A stretch of DNA of 64,000 nucleotides from Holothuria scabra (GCA_037179385.1 CM074200.1:32863884-32927883), one strand, 5' to 3'. Numbered from the stretch's first letter, positions 1 through 12,140 are shown. The notes: generated from the letters alone by a model not told the origin. Program-made: numbers and translations.

Positions 1-757
1 AATCTTCATAGTTTTTCAAAGATATGTAGGCCTAAGACTTTATTTTCTTCTATACCCCCCCCCCCCTTTAGCAAGATAATAAAAAATCTGCCACCTCTCC
101 CTTATTGAGAATAGCTTCATACATTTTGGAAATTCTTCATCCACAGCACAGGTTCTTTGGATTGGTTTGTTGGAGTTTAACTCCACGCCTATGAACCTTC
201 TGATTTCAATCTAGTGGTACTAACTACTAAAGGCCCCTTTTACGTTGTGAGGCGATGGATCGTTCTTTTTTCTACTCCATCTGTCCATTGCTTATGTGAG
301 GCATCACGAACAAGTCGGTTCCACTTTTGAGTCATATGAACCAACTCCGAAGACTGTAAAAAGTACAAATACAAAGTCCACTTTGTCCATACTCTCATCC
401 GTCATTCATTTATCAAACATCAAAGTCCCTTGTGATAGATGCCTAACAATATTTAATGGTGTGACTTATTTCACATGCAACCGTCTTCTATAGTCCTGCA
501 AATACATGGTTTTTCTGGTCAACATTACTGTACGTTATATCTGTCACTTACTTTTTCTCTGGTTGTCAAAGGAGTTGTTTTTATGATAACTTTCCGGTTT
601 AAGGGAGATGCCACATAGAAGTATTTTATCGCAACATTAACCTCATCTGACTAAACCAATATAGGGAGATTGAAACTGAGAACACAACTAACTTCCTTTG
701 AGAATGTCACTTTCCGGGTCAGCTTATGATCAAATTCATTTTAGGTCTGTAGAGGTC
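1..757. other. No gene seen
   Basis: No coding exon, RNA gene or bounded element is recognisable here. A C homopolymer lies near 54-66. Open frames are short and resemble nothing known. Confidence 0.5.
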
Positions 758-768
758 TATACGGCAAG

Positions 769-864
769 TAGCCTGCGTAGCACCTCTGTGGCTGCAGCCC
801 TTTAGTTGGTTGGTTTTTCGTAGTGATGACCTGAATGAAAAGACTTCGTCCGCTCCGCGGAATA
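769..864 (+). mobile_element. 96-bp Mutator-like mini-element, copy 1
   Basis: A 96-bp unit starting TAGCCTGCGTAGC is flanked by identical 9-bp direct repeats TACGGCAAG at 760-768 and 865-873, read as a target site duplication. Related units lie at 18310-18406 (same strand) and 37345-37435 (opposite strand). All three share the blocks CTGCAGCC/CTGTAGCC, TTTTTCGTAG and GATGACCTG, with some variation. The terminal inverted repeat is short (TAGCC-GCG) and decayed at this copy's right end. Nine-base duplications are typical of Mutator-like elements, so that assignment is an inference. There is no coding capacity. Confidence 0.7.
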
Positions 865-1180
865 TACGGCAAGCAGACTTCCCGAGGACCAACCGAACAT
901 GTCAGCAAGTGCAGGAATCGATGAAGTTTCTGTCCCCTTGGTTACATGTTTCATGTTTCTTTTATCATTTGATACTGAAACTGTATTATCACGATCAATT
1001 CGTGACATGTACGCGATCCACTGGGAATAACCTTTAAATCTTTAAAACTGAGCAATTGGCTACCACCCGCGATTGTGTGTGTTATTTTTACTTCACATTG
1101 TATATAGTGAATTAAAATGGGGTATCTGGTTGTCTGAATCAGAAACAGTCTACTTTGCTTACCTTCATAGCAGGTGTAGG

Positions 1181-1245
1181 ACACGTCTTGGTGTAACAAT
1201 GCAGTCAATGTAGTACATTGGCTGCATTGTTACAACAAGACGTGT
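1181..1245. repeat. 65-bp near-perfect palindrome
   Basis: The arms 1181-1212 and 1214-1245 are inverted copies of each other around position 1213. I see two non-complementary pairs, one of which would be a G-U wobble in RNA. The unpaired centre is only a few bases. This can be a foldback DNA element or a cruciform-forming site; the loop looks too short for a standard microRNA precursor. Confidence 0.8.
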
Positions 1246-1916
1246 GTTGTAGGTGAAGAAGTGCTATAACTCTGTCGTGCTGACGACTTCTTTGCTTAGT
1301 TCAATTGTCGGTGCAGAGAAAGGCATCCCTACCCCTACCCCCAGCCTCTGAAAAAGTTGCTCAAGACTGTGATGCATACATCGTACTCTTTTATTCGTCA
1401 GATAGGGACATAAAACTTCAGTCTCGGAGCAGCAATGGGTAGCTAAGGGTACAACCCTGCCCCTCGTCGCTATTTTGAACACTGCTCGAAAAGAGAAAGG
1501 GATTTCTGCTCTAGTGTGGTAGGGTGGAATATATACAGAGAACAATTACGTTTGCAGTCACATTTACCTGGTAAGAAATGATGTTTCCCTACGTTCCTTC
1601 CGCGGAATAGGTAGGGTAGTATTTTCTTTCGTATAGTGAAATGAAAGGGCGTTCTTGGAAAAGAGAAGATTTGATTTCTCGTTTCATTTTTTTCAAAGGA
1701 CCTGTGCTTGTGGACTCGTAAGCATTTCCGTAACTGCCTGAAACTTTTCCATGATACGCCTGTACTTTCACCTGTACATTCACCTGGTTAGAAAAGTTAA
1801 TGCCAACTTAACCTGTTATAATTAACTTACATGGATAGCGGCGTCGATTGGGGCGGTTGACGTGCCCCAACTTCTAAGAGTGGAAGAGTGGGAGCGTTAA
1901 CATGACATTTCCCCCC

Positions 1917-2008
1917 TCACACACATACACACACACACACACACACTCCCACACCCCCCCCCCCCCCACACACACACTCACACTCAAACTCGTTTTTTTT
2001 TTTTTTTT
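1917..2008. repeat. CA microsatellite with homopolymer tracts
   Basis: An interrupted run of CA dinucleotides is broken by a C homopolymer and ends in a run of T. It is simple-sequence DNA with no gene. Confidence 0.9.
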
Positions 2009-2954
2009 GCCTGAAGCTGAAACTGGTCTGTTCAACATTAACATGTAACATGTATATTTCAAACCGTATTATAATTTCTACAGAGATCATAAATACAGCT
2101 TTGAAACTTTCAAAATCAAATCGACTCTTTGATTTATGGGTAACACTCTACTTCAAGAGTCTTATAGTTTTTTAAATTTGAATAGAGACTTGTAAAAGCG
2201 CCTTGAACCAACATGTCGTCAAATGTTGACTAGAGGACCAGATATGGCTAAAATAGACAAAAGTGATCCTTTTGTAACCAGAGGCAGTTAGGCCTATTTT
2301 ATTTACCATATCGCGCTCATAAATGATATTTTTTCACCGGATAATTGCTAAATGGAATCAGGATGGAGCAAATGTGGTTCCAGTGGCGAAGCCGGGGGGG
2401 GGGGGGCGTGATTGCCCCTTAGGCATGATTATCTCCTAACAATATGTAACATATTTCAACACAAGTTTTATTTCACAAAGTAGCATGTGTGGCATCAGAT
2501 TACATATAAAAGGGGAAAGTCTTATCTCATCTCTGATGTTGTATTGCATCGTACTTATAACACTCGTTCCTGACCCCTTACGTCCTTTTTCGATCTTACT
2601 TGGTTTCATGTTCCGAAAACAAATAGAAGTAGTGGTGATTCTGCCTTTGGCGTAGCTGGGTCGTCTCCGGGCTACCCTCTCACGATCAGTCAGAGATGCT
2701 CCCTTACTGGAAGTTTAAAAGAGTTTAAAAACGTTTAGTTTGCTTAATATGTTTTCGTATCTCTTTTGTTTCTCTTTGTTCTGTTCTTGTATTGCGATTA
2801 GATCTGTGAATAAGTGCATTATAAATATTATATAAATGCATACATGTATGTATGTAAACACTAACTGAGACCATTGCCCAGGCGGTTGATCACACATTAA
2901 CATACTGCATGACTCGCTGGACAGAAATGATGGCTAGTATAGTTTGTGATTCCG

Positions 2955-4352
2955 TGCTTTTTGGTTCCTTGTGTTAACAAAGGAACCTATGCAGTCAAGT
3001 CGGCATATGTATGTGTGTGTGTGTGTGACACATTGGAATGCGAGGTATGTGACACGATAACTCAATAACCGAGTACGCAATTTTTTTCAAACTTGATGTG
3101 TACTTGTATCATATTCAGGAGATGTGTCCTATCGTTTTTGGTACCGATATCTTGCATATTAATGAGTGTACAGGGCTTAATGTGTGCAGTGGAATGTGAG
3201 GTATGTGACACGATAACTCAATAACCGAGAGCTCAATTTTCATCAAACTTGGTGGGTACATGTACTATATTGAGTAGATGTGCGCTATTGTTTTTGGTGG
3301 TCATATCTTGCATATTAATGAGTGGGCGGGGGTTAATGTAAAAAATCTTAAAATGACAATATCTTGCCACTGAAGCATGTTAGAAGGGTGGTGTAATGGA
3401 GATTTGTGTTCGTCTTAGTGAAGTAAATGTAATGACCCAGCTTGACCTCATTTGACCTTTTGACCTTTGTCAATTTTGGGAGACGTCTGGATTCGTCTTG
3501 ATCAGACAAACCAAAAAGGTAGTTACACTACCCACCTAGGATGTTCCTAACTCGAGTTAATAACACCTAAGTGACAAGAAAGTTAGTGTGTAGGTCATTA
3601 TATTGGAATGCGAGGTATGCGGCGCGGTGCATTAACTCAATAACCAAGTAACATAGGGGGATGCCTTGATGGAAAGTTGTGCTCATCTGAGTAAAATGCA
3701 CATGTTGACCTACTTTGTGACCTCATTTGACCTGAAATTGGTGTAAAAAATCGGGCTCTGCCCTAGAAGCAGACTTGTCCTTTTGCTTCTTTTTGCTTTT
3801 GAGGCAAACATAAACATGTAGGTAGTCCGAAGGACAACTATGGCATAATTTCTAGTCTTCCATCATCAATTTTGATAGTCAGGGATGACCAGATGACTGT
3901 TAAATTTCTTCCCTGCACAAGGGACAGTTGTGTTAATATAAAATTCAGCGCACTGTTGACCTACTTTGAATATATTTGACCTTTGTGACTTCTTTGTAAG
4001 GTCTGAATTTGAATTGTTGAGATGGACCAAAAGGCAATTAACTACCCTCCTATACTGCCCCAAACTCAAGTAAGTGACATTTTAGTGAAGGTGATGAGTG
4101 TATGTATTTGTCACATGGAAATGGGAGGTATGCAATGTGATAACTTGAAAAATCCAAAATCCAAGTGTTTAATTTCTCTCAAACTGCAAGTGTTTGTATG
4201 ATTTTGAAATTAAATGTGCCTCTATGTTTTTGGGTGAAGGCCAAAATTCATTGGGGTTGAAGGTGCAAATTATGCCGTACCTTGCGATTCCTTCAATTCA
4301 AAATCATCTTAAATGCAAGGAACCATAGTGCCCTCTGGATCTTGTTCTTGGC
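2955..4352 (+). repeat. GT-bearing dispersed repeat, copy 1
   Basis: The unit begins with TTTTTGGTTCCTTGTG, followed by an inverted AAAGGAACC and a GT microsatellite at about 3008-3028. It ends near 4316-4352 with CAAGGAACCATAGTG and a CTTGTTC block. The same start and end signatures bound 7981-9254. Inside, a block of about 160 bp with GAGGTATGTGACACGATAAC is tandemly repeated (about 3031 and 3191) and recurs in part at about 3606. GGTTCCTTG at the start and CAAGGAACC at the end give it inverted termini. Terms such as TTTGACCT recur inside. No protein is encoded. The class is not known to me. Confidence 0.6.
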
Positions 4353-4380
4353 TGAGCCGAGCTTATAAGACCTTTCATGA

Positions 4381-6003
4381 TTGCAAATCGGCCTCCCGGG
4401 TCAAAGGTCATTCGGTACAGCAACCCATAGCAACGCTAGTCGCATGTCTGATTCTGATGGTTCTGATGTCTCTTCTTCAATCAGTTATGTCATTTTCTCA
4501 GAGGAACAAGTTTGTAAAAAATTAAAGAGTTTGAAAGCTAGTAAGGCCCCTGGGCCAGATGGGGTCCACCCAGCCACTTTACGTGAATGCTCTGAGATTT
4601 TGTCAGTTCCTCTTTCCATCATTTTTCAGAAGTGTCTGGATTCGAGTTTTGTTCCTACTGACTGGCGGGTAGCAAATGTTACTCCAATTTTTTAGAAGGG
4701 GGATCGAAGTAATCCTTGCAATTACAGGCCTGTTAGTTTAACCAGTGTTGTGTGCAAAGTTATGGAATCTTTGATTAAGGATAGTTTACTTACGTATCTT
4801 TTAGATAATGAGTTACTTAATCTGTCACAGCATGGTTTCCTGCCAAGCAGATCTTGTGTTACTAACTTACTGAGCTTTCTTGAAGACGTCTCTTCATCTC
4901 TTGATTCTGGGTATGGCGTTGATGTCATTTACCTTGACTTTTCAAAGGCTTTTGATAAAGTTCCATTAGGTAGGCTAATGGTTAAACTGCATAGGTTAGG
5001 GGTTCAGGGCAATTGTGCTGATTGGATAAATTCGTGGCTTCATGGTAGATCTCAGAGAGTTGCTGTCAATGGTAACTTCTCCTCTTGGAAAGAAGTCACA
5101 AGTGGAGTACCACAGGGTTCTGTCCTTGGCCCACTTCTTTTCTTAATTTTCATCAATGATATTGATAGTTCTCTTACATCTCGTATAAGTAAGTTTGCAG
5201 ATGATACTAAGCTTTATAGGAAAATTAGCATTTTGGATGATGCCTTACTGCTGCAGAAAGATCTAGATAGGTTATTTTCTTGGTCTCAGACCTGGCAAAT
5301 GTCTTTTAATGCAGATAAGTGTAAGGTCCTTCATTTTGGTCCCAAAAGTTTTAGCTATGATTATAACATGAATGGTTGTGTTTTAAGTAATGTCACCTCT
5401 GAGAAAGATCTGGGTGTTGTAATTACTGGGGACTTAAAGTCATCAAAGCAGTGTGCAGCCACTGCTGTAAAGGCTAATAGAGTGCTTGGATTGATCAAGA
5501 GGAATTTCATCAGTTTTAGTAAGGATATTGTACTTAATTTGTATAAGCAGTTGGTAAGACCCCATCTTGACTATGCAGCTCAGGCTTGGAGTCCCTTCTA
5601 TGAAAAGGACAAGTTTGTTTTAGAGCAGGTTCAGAGGAGAGCCACTCGTCTCATTCCTGAGGTGAGAAATTTGCCTTATCATGCTAGGCTTAAACATCTT
5701 GGGCTTACCACCTTGGAGCTGAGAAGGATTAGGGGAGACATGCTCCAGGTTTTCAAGTTCCTTTGTGAAAGGAATCCCCTTCTGACTTGTAGTTATTTAA
5801 GGGTTCAAGGTAATTCTCGGGTGCGTGGGCATTGTAAAAAGCTTGAAAAGCCTTTTGCAAGGCTTGACATTAGGAAGTTTAGTTTCTCCCATAGAGTTGT
5901 CAACGAGTGGAAATGTCTACCAGATTGGGTAGTAAACTCCCCCTCAGTTCACTGCTTTAAGGTTAACATTGACAGGTTTTTCCATGACTGTGGTAGAATC
6001 TGA
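4381..6003 (+). pseudogene. LINE reverse transcriptase (CR1/jockey group), 5'-truncated, one in-frame stop
   Basis: One reading frame runs from 4381 to the TGA at 6001-6003, broken only by a TAG at 4693-4695 (context ANVTPIF-stop-KGDR). It encodes the reverse transcriptase of a non-LTR retrotransposon. The motifs in order are KAPGPDGVHPATL, NYRPVSLTSVVCKVME, QHGFLPSRSCVTNLL, the palm aspartate block VIYLDFSKAFDKVP, SGVPQGSVLGPLLF, the catalytic SKFADDTKLY and KCKVLHFG. A thumb region follows with VRPHLDYAAQAW and RRATRLIPEVRNLPY. No apurinic endonuclease domain or gag-like ORF1 lies upstream, so the copy is 5'-truncated as LINEs often are. A single nonsense change in about 540 codons suggests a fairly recent insertion. 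It probably cannot make full-length enzyme. Two decayed relatives lie at 46186-46553 and 49404-49831. Confidence 0.93.
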
Positions 6004-6125
6004 TTGTTTGAGGCTGTAGTCAAGCTTAGGTGGTTAGACTTTTGATTAGGGCTTGGTCTTCAGGGCATCTTATGGGGCCTTGGCCTTCCTTTGCCCTTCA
6101 ACCTGTTATGTTATGTTATGTTATG
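4381..6125 (+). mobile_element. 5'-truncated LINE with 3' UTR and (GTTAT)n tail
   Basis: The element comprises the reverse transcriptase frame, a short 3' untranslated region (6004-6103) and a 3' tail of four GTTAT units (6104-6125) in place of poly(A). A tail of short tandem units is typical of CR1-like LINEs. The 3' region is repeated on the minus strand near 46186, which confirms the 3' end. The exact 5' junction is uncertain; the preceding bases belong to, or adjoin, the GT-bearing repeat ending near 4352. Confidence 0.85.
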
Positions 6126-7980
6126 TCGTCGCCTGTGCATACCATCGTTACGTTACGTATATATGCATGCCTACAATAAACAACACGGACATGAACCAAA
6201 AGTAGCTTCGAAAAATCACATCTCTTAATGGACAAAACGTTCAGTATCGCCCGAAAAATGTTTTAAAGTATCACTCATAAGTTTTCCTTAAATACTGGCT
6301 GAGTTTTAAGTTTTTGAATGTGCAAAATCTCAAAGAATTTGTCCGTTCCCGTGGAAGTACGAACTGACAGTTCAAGCCTTCTCTGCTAGGCTAAATACCG
6401 TAGGCTAGGCCTGCCCAAGGAATGAACCAGCTGTAGGCTGGTATACCAAATTTCGTGAAAAGATACCTAAGCTACAAGAGCTAAGATGAGTATCAGGGGG
6501 TTATTTCTACGCTTGAAGTTCTATTACCATGCTACATGATACAAAGGCCTAACGTAGGCTTCGTTCGTAAGTTAGTAGACTTCGTAGGTTAAGTTCGTAA
6601 GTTCGTATAGATCGCCTTACTGCTACTGCTTTAGGCCTAAAAAGTTAAGTCTTGGCCTTTTACCTTCATAATAAAATCTCACAGTATATCTATCCAGGAC
6701 TTGCTTCGCCCAGGCTTAGTTGTAACCTACCCCAGCCCAAGACTGTGATTTGGAGTGTAACTTCGTGAAACGTTCAAGTACTATATTAGCCTAGTAATGT
6801 TGCACTAACAGTTATACTGTTAGCACATGGGTGTTCAATGGAGATCTTAGCGCGCTTAAGATCGATTGTAATAGACGAAAATCATTGGCCAAGGTAACTC
6901 TAGACTTTTTTTTATAACCAAAGACCCAAAGCAAAATTCATTCCTAAATCTTACGGAGTAATAGTAGGCCCTCTAACCTGAATTTTTAATCTGTTAACCC
7001 AAACCCTACAAGTCAAGTGTAATCTTGTGTAGCTTACTCTTGCAAAATGTACGTACACACAGTGATACGAATGAGCGAGTGATACCGGATGACCTTTGTT
7101 CTGTCATGCGCAGTTGTAATCATGAAAGGGCTTATTAATGTAGATATGGAAATAAAGCAATCTGTGTTTTGTCACGTAGCTTGTAAACACTGCAAGGAAT
7201 GGCTTCTGGGTCTGTTAGGCTAATCAAACAATCATTTTTCTAGCACAACGATCAACAACAGGAACTTTGAATTACAGACCACTTCATGATTATCTTCTCA
7301 GGGTTAAGTTGAAAAATAACTCGAGTTGACAAGAAAAGAAATTCGAAAGCTTTTACCACCGTACGTGGTCCTATATTATTTCGCATCGAACTGCCGGAGA
7401 TGCTCCGCAGTTAGTCAACTTTAAAGTAACACAAAGATGTTCCAGTTATACTAGTTCACTAGCCTGTCTCTAAGGATCCCCATACGGGGATGCAGCTGAA
7501 CAAGCATCATGCTTTACTTAATCATTACCTTTGCCAGAGGACGGATTCAAACCTTTATTCGAGAAGTTTTTGTCCCCTACGAGTTTGAAGTTTGCCTTTG
7601 ACTTATACATTTTACACATTTGGCCCTTCTTCTTTGGGAAAAAAAATTCTCCCCTCCAGAACCTTGTCTTGCTACGGATCTACGCTAAACGTGCAATAAC
7701 TTCCAACTTCATTTTATCTCAGTACTTAACTTGTTATCTCAATACACAACTCGCATTGGGATATTGTCAAACTAGCCATTTACTAGCTGTAGCAAATATC
7801 TTGTGTAGCATCGCCATGTTAGGGAGGTTTTACATTTTTTCATGAAATCTTGTGATTCTTTGCCAGTATGAAATGTGTACCCTCAGAATTTAAACTTGAT
7901 AACTTTTGAGTCAGTTATTTGAGTTGTAAAGTGTTCAAATATTTTTGAAAAACAAAACAGGAATGGCACCCAATTGCTTA
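6126..7980. other. No gene seen
   Basis: AT-rich unique-looking sequence. The frame 7531-7845 encodes no recognisable domain and lacks gene-like context. No bounded transposon was found. Confidence 0.5.
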
Positions 7981-8033
7981 TGCTCCTTTTTGGTTCCTTG
8001 TGGTAGAAAAGGAACCTATGTAGTCAGGTTGGC

Positions 8034-8064
<31 letters not shown>

Positions 8065-9254
8065 ACACTTGCTTCGGTACGCTCTAACTCAACAAGGGAA
8101 GGTTGGATGGAACTTGGATTTGGTACATAGATTCGTCACAGGGAGGTGTGCCCTATTGTTTTTGGTGGAGGTCAAAGGTCATTTGGGGTCACCAGAGGTC
8201 AAAAACTAAAAACCTTCTCAACACGATATTTCAAGATAGGAAACTTGGATAGATGTCATACTTGGTGTGTGGATGTGTTATGGTGTAAGGATGAAATTGG
8301 ATATGTTTGGTGAAGGTCAAGGGGTCATCTGGGGTCACCAGGGGTCAAACACTGAAAAACATTTTAACACAGTATTTTAAGGTAGAAAGGACAGATTTCA
8401 AATCGATCTGTGTTTAGTTAAGGTCAAAGGTCATCAAGGTCACTGGAGGTCAACCGCTGGAAATGTTATTTAGAAAATCTTGTAGGCTAGATAAAGATAG
8501 GTTCAATCGATTTTTTATCTCACCTGGTTTTGCGTGCTTATACACCCAAACACCTTAGAAATTTGGCCTTTACGTTCGTTCAGTAATGATTCCTTCAAGT
8601 TGTACACATATTTTGGATCATTCAAAGTTTTAAGAGGGCAATAACTGAAATCTGTAGATTTCACTGATCACAGGTCACTCTGCATTAAACTGGTCTCTCT
8701 GCCAGGGGAAGCAATGCATGGATTATACAGTATGTCTCTTTAATACTGCTGTGCTCTGTGGGGGTAACCTAATCCTCATTCAATTATCACACCCCATTAA
8801 TCACTTGCTTTCTGCTTAACTGCTGAATAAATACTGTTTTCTGTGTAGAGGTAGCAAACATAACAAATGGAAGATTGTTTTAAAGTAATAGCAAGTTTTA
8901 TTTGAGAGCAGGTAAAAATAAATTGTGAGAAAAATTCAGGGGGTGTTTTTCTCTCTCTCTGACCACATTCTGTATTGTTTATTGGTGATAATATCAAATT
9001 TGATTACAAGCATAAATAAATATGGAAATGAGGAAATGTTTTTGAAGGATCAACAAGCATTATAAATGTTGAATGTAAGAAAGGCCACAAAAATTTGATC
9101 TTTGATATCATGTAATTGAAGTTATAAAATGTCCCTTGTGAAGATTTTACAAACATTGAGTATGGGCTTTTGCTTAGCTCTATTTCGGAGGTTGGCTGTA
9201 CATTCTTATAATATCCAGCAAGGAACCACAGTGTCCATTGGGCTCTTGTTCCAA
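7981..9254 (+). repeat. GT-bearing dispersed repeat, copy 2
   Basis: It opens with TTTTTGGTTCCTTGTGG, AAAGGAACCTATG and a GT microsatellite (about 8036-8063), and closes with CAAGGAACCACAGTG and GGGCTCTTGTTCC near 9219-9254, matching the borders of 2955-4352. The interior has diverged and carries several GGTCAAAGGTCA / GGGGTCACCAG blocks at about 8165-8450 that look like degenerate tandem units. Confidence 0.55.
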
Positions 9255-11913
9255 TCATGCGTCGTGGTTTTTAAGCCTGCTATTTTGTCTTTGGCTTCAA
9301 ACCTTTACTGAATCAAGCATAACTTAACCGTTACAAGATCTTGTCGAGTGTGACCAAGGTGTTTGCCTAACGTTTGTCTTGCAATGTGGGCATTCCGGAC
9401 CCCTTTTGTAATATTCATTACAATGCCATGATGCATCAATAACTCCGGCCGATACTATACCTTCGAAAGATAACCCTGCAATTTTGAATATTAGCCATTC
9501 AGGTTCACACATCAAGCATTCAATTTGCTATGGCTGTAAGGTAATCTTGGGTTAGTCGCGTAGTTCAAGAAAAGTCCTTAAAGTGAAAACTACATGGAGG
9601 GTGGCTCCTCTCAGCCTCGCCGACGACAGCCCCTAACTGTTTATTAAAAAGCCTACCTTTTTGTATGATGGACTTTCTGTGACTTTTATTAATGGATACT
9701 AGGCCTATAGAACTATATTTTAGGGATGATCTTGATTGATGGGAAGGAAAAAAACTGTGGTTGTCCGCGCTAACTTGAGACAAAATCCAAGTTTGCGTAT
9801 GTGGGTGATTACTGAAAACTGAGAGCATGATTGTTTGTTTGTTGGTACTGATCTTCCATTTCGGAAACTCGGCAACTCCCCCCGTCCCAAGTTATGGTCT
9901 CGTCATGGCATGACATGATGACAACGCCAGCATGTGAGACAAACTCAAAATTTTAATATGGATTACAGTATCACGCCAAGTCCACCAACTACAACCCAGA
10001 AACTGTAATCTAGACTAAAGAGATGGACACTTCTGCCCAAATATAGCAATACGTATGCACAGATTCGCTGGTCTTCCAAACTCCCTTCCCCCTGCTGTCC
10101 TAACCCTATAAGGCAATGCTATCCTCGACAAAATATACCCCGAATATCAAGAATTTCAAAGTTGAACGGACGATTGGGGGACTGCCCCTTGTATTTTTGT
10201 CCGGAATTGTCTGAACTCATGTTTACACATGACATGTAATCACATACACTACGGTAGATCGTACAGAAGCGGTCGAGGATTCTTGACGACAGTTTTAATT
10301 TTCGAACTGGGATTCGAAGGCATGACCTCATGAATCAAAATCTCAGTCCATCACCACTATACCAGTTACCCTCTTTGTAGACGTTAGAACGCTTGTTGAC
10401 AGCAATACATGTGTATAACATTGTCCTTATTTTTATATAAAGTTATTTTATATGTGTTGCGAACTATAGGCCTAGTTTGTTCAATACATCAAACGTTAAA
10501 TATATTTAGTCCTTTAATACTGCAATACTCGTTGTCTTTACTTCCGTTTTATCGAGTTGGGTTCAAAAGGTAGAATAGATAATTGGAATGCGTTCTTCCT
10601 CCTCGGAAATACAGCGTGACATGTAAAGGTAAAAGCCGACCCATGAAAGCTCCAAGTGCAGCTCCGAGTGCACTCCTAAATTTCGTGACTTTTTACCCCA
10701 TGTAATGAGGACATTTATAATAATTTCAGTACTAGGAAAGAATGTCCTGAAGAGCTATTGGCTAATTTAAAGTGATTCGACTAAATAGGCCCTTTTGTGT
10801 AGCATGCTATGAAAGGAATCAGTTCAAAAGAAGGGTTGAAGGTCAACGTCATCAAGTTTTGATTTGGTAAGGTGGTACTTATTCTAAGCATTTCGGTGAA
10901 ATTTGCATTTAAATCCGATGTGTGGTTCTAAGGATAAAAGAAGGTACATTTTCCACATTTTAAAAAAGTTTGAACTTGAAGCAAGCATGTATAATATCAT
11001 ATCTTCACATTATAGTTTGTCTTTTACACTTCTTTGGAATCTGCAGACAATTTTTTTCCTCAATAATCTCATGTTATCAGCATAGGATTGCATAAGGTAT
11101 CTTAGGAACATTACAAACTTTGCATTCGACACAGGGAGGCCCTGTTCCTATTAACTTCAAGGACAACACAGCATTCTGAAAAAGGGGAAGCAAAGCATTC
11201 CTTCAGTGTCAATGTGAGCAAGTGATATCACCTCTACTGTCCCCGAGATCGCTATGGAACAAAAATCTATTTGCTTTATTTACTGATATCTCGAGAAGTA
11301 GCAAAACCAGGTTGAATGGAAGTTTCACAACTGAAGACTTTCTTTCAAAAATAGAAATAAGATTTTCTCTTGAACTCCCCCTTTAAGTTGCCAAAGTCAT
11401 TTGAATAATTTATCGCTGCCTAGAAAACACAAACGAATTATGTGGCTTTGCGTTATCTATACTATTTGAAATTAAGAAAATTAATGTCAGCATCTGATAT
11501 TTCAGCAATTAGCGGGATACGTTATACTATAAAAGTTGGTCATCTTCGCCTCAAAACGACAGCAAATGGTTCGCTGGAAAACTATTTCTGCGCTAATTGT
11601 GACGAAGAGGAAGGGCTGCATCACTCGTCAGTCTCACTCCTTGTGTCGTAGGGGAAGTAGGTGATGCCTTAATAATTTTGGCGAAATGAAACGTCTCCGT
11701 GTAATTATTTCTTAAAGACAGTTACTCGTCACCCAAAACTACAAATTTACCCAAGGCTTATCAAAATTCTCAATTGGTACAATCTTGACTGACATCAAAT
11801 TCAAAAATGCAGATTAGCGCATATCAGACAACAAGTACCGAGAGTGTTCTACGATTACGTATTAGGATCTTGAATGTTCACCAGGATATGCCCCAAACCA
11901 ATAAATTAGGATT
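9255..11913. other. No gene seen apart from a tRNA-like patch
   Basis: No coding exon could be supported. The sulfotransferase gene on this strand needs upstream exons encoding its N-terminal membrane anchor, and these could lie here or outside the window; I could not identify them. A tRNA-like segment is listed separately. Confidence 0.4.
10296..10373 (-). repeat. Possible tRNA-derived SINE head
   Basis: Read on the minus strand, the segment begins GGTAACTGGTATAGTGG, which resembles an A box, and later has CCTTCGAATCCC, close to a B box (GGTTCGANTCC). The anticodon stem does not pair well, so it is more likely a SINE head or tRNA relic than a working tRNA. Confidence 0.35.
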
Positions 11914-12054
11914 GATAGTTCTCACGTGACGTCATAGGCGCCTTTCACGTGGCATATCTCAGCCATGTTTGAGGCAACCCCTATATAAAGACACGAGCTT
12001 GCCCTTAGACATGGAGGTTGCTAATGCCTAGTTGTGACGTCACTGAGAACTATC
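11914..12054. mobile_element. 141-bp MITE with terminal inverted repeats
   Basis: GATAGTTCTCA at 11914-11924 is inverted as TGAGAACTATC at 12044-12054. The complementarity continues into GTGACGTCA / TGACGTCAC after a small offset. No clear target duplication is seen. The element sits about 150 bp upstream of the sulfotransferase exon's splice acceptor. Confidence 0.6.
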
Positions 12055-12140
12055 TATTGTGTTTGGATAAAGATGACTTTTGTCTTTCAGACAGTTGTGG
12101 GAGGGACTAGAAGGTTGGAAGAATTGAAACCGTCTGGTGT
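12055..12140 (+). repeat. Fragment of TTAA-flanked MITE family 1
   Basis: The blocks TTTCAGACAGTTGTGGGAGG and AAGGTTGGAAGAATTG match the right half of the elements at 42697-42992 and 43496-44204. It is truncated on both sides and abuts the MITE ending at 12054. Confidence 0.5.

Larger units (their letters stand above)
874..2954. other. No gene seen; simple repeats and one palindrome
   Basis: This stretch has no supportable gene. It contains a long palindrome (1181-1245), a CA-rich microsatellite with C and T homopolymers (about 1917-2008) and a G homopolymer (about 2394-2406). The minus-strand frame at 1264-1545 resembles no known family. Confidence 0.5.

Noticed and set aside
1181..1245. 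A microRNA precursor
   Set aside because: The arms pair almost to the centre with virtually no terminal loop, which fits a DNA palindrome better than a Drosha/Dicer substrate. There is no expression evidence.
7531..7845. A 104-codon frame as a gene
   Set aside because: No domain, no acceptor or donor support, and nothing around it suggests a gene.
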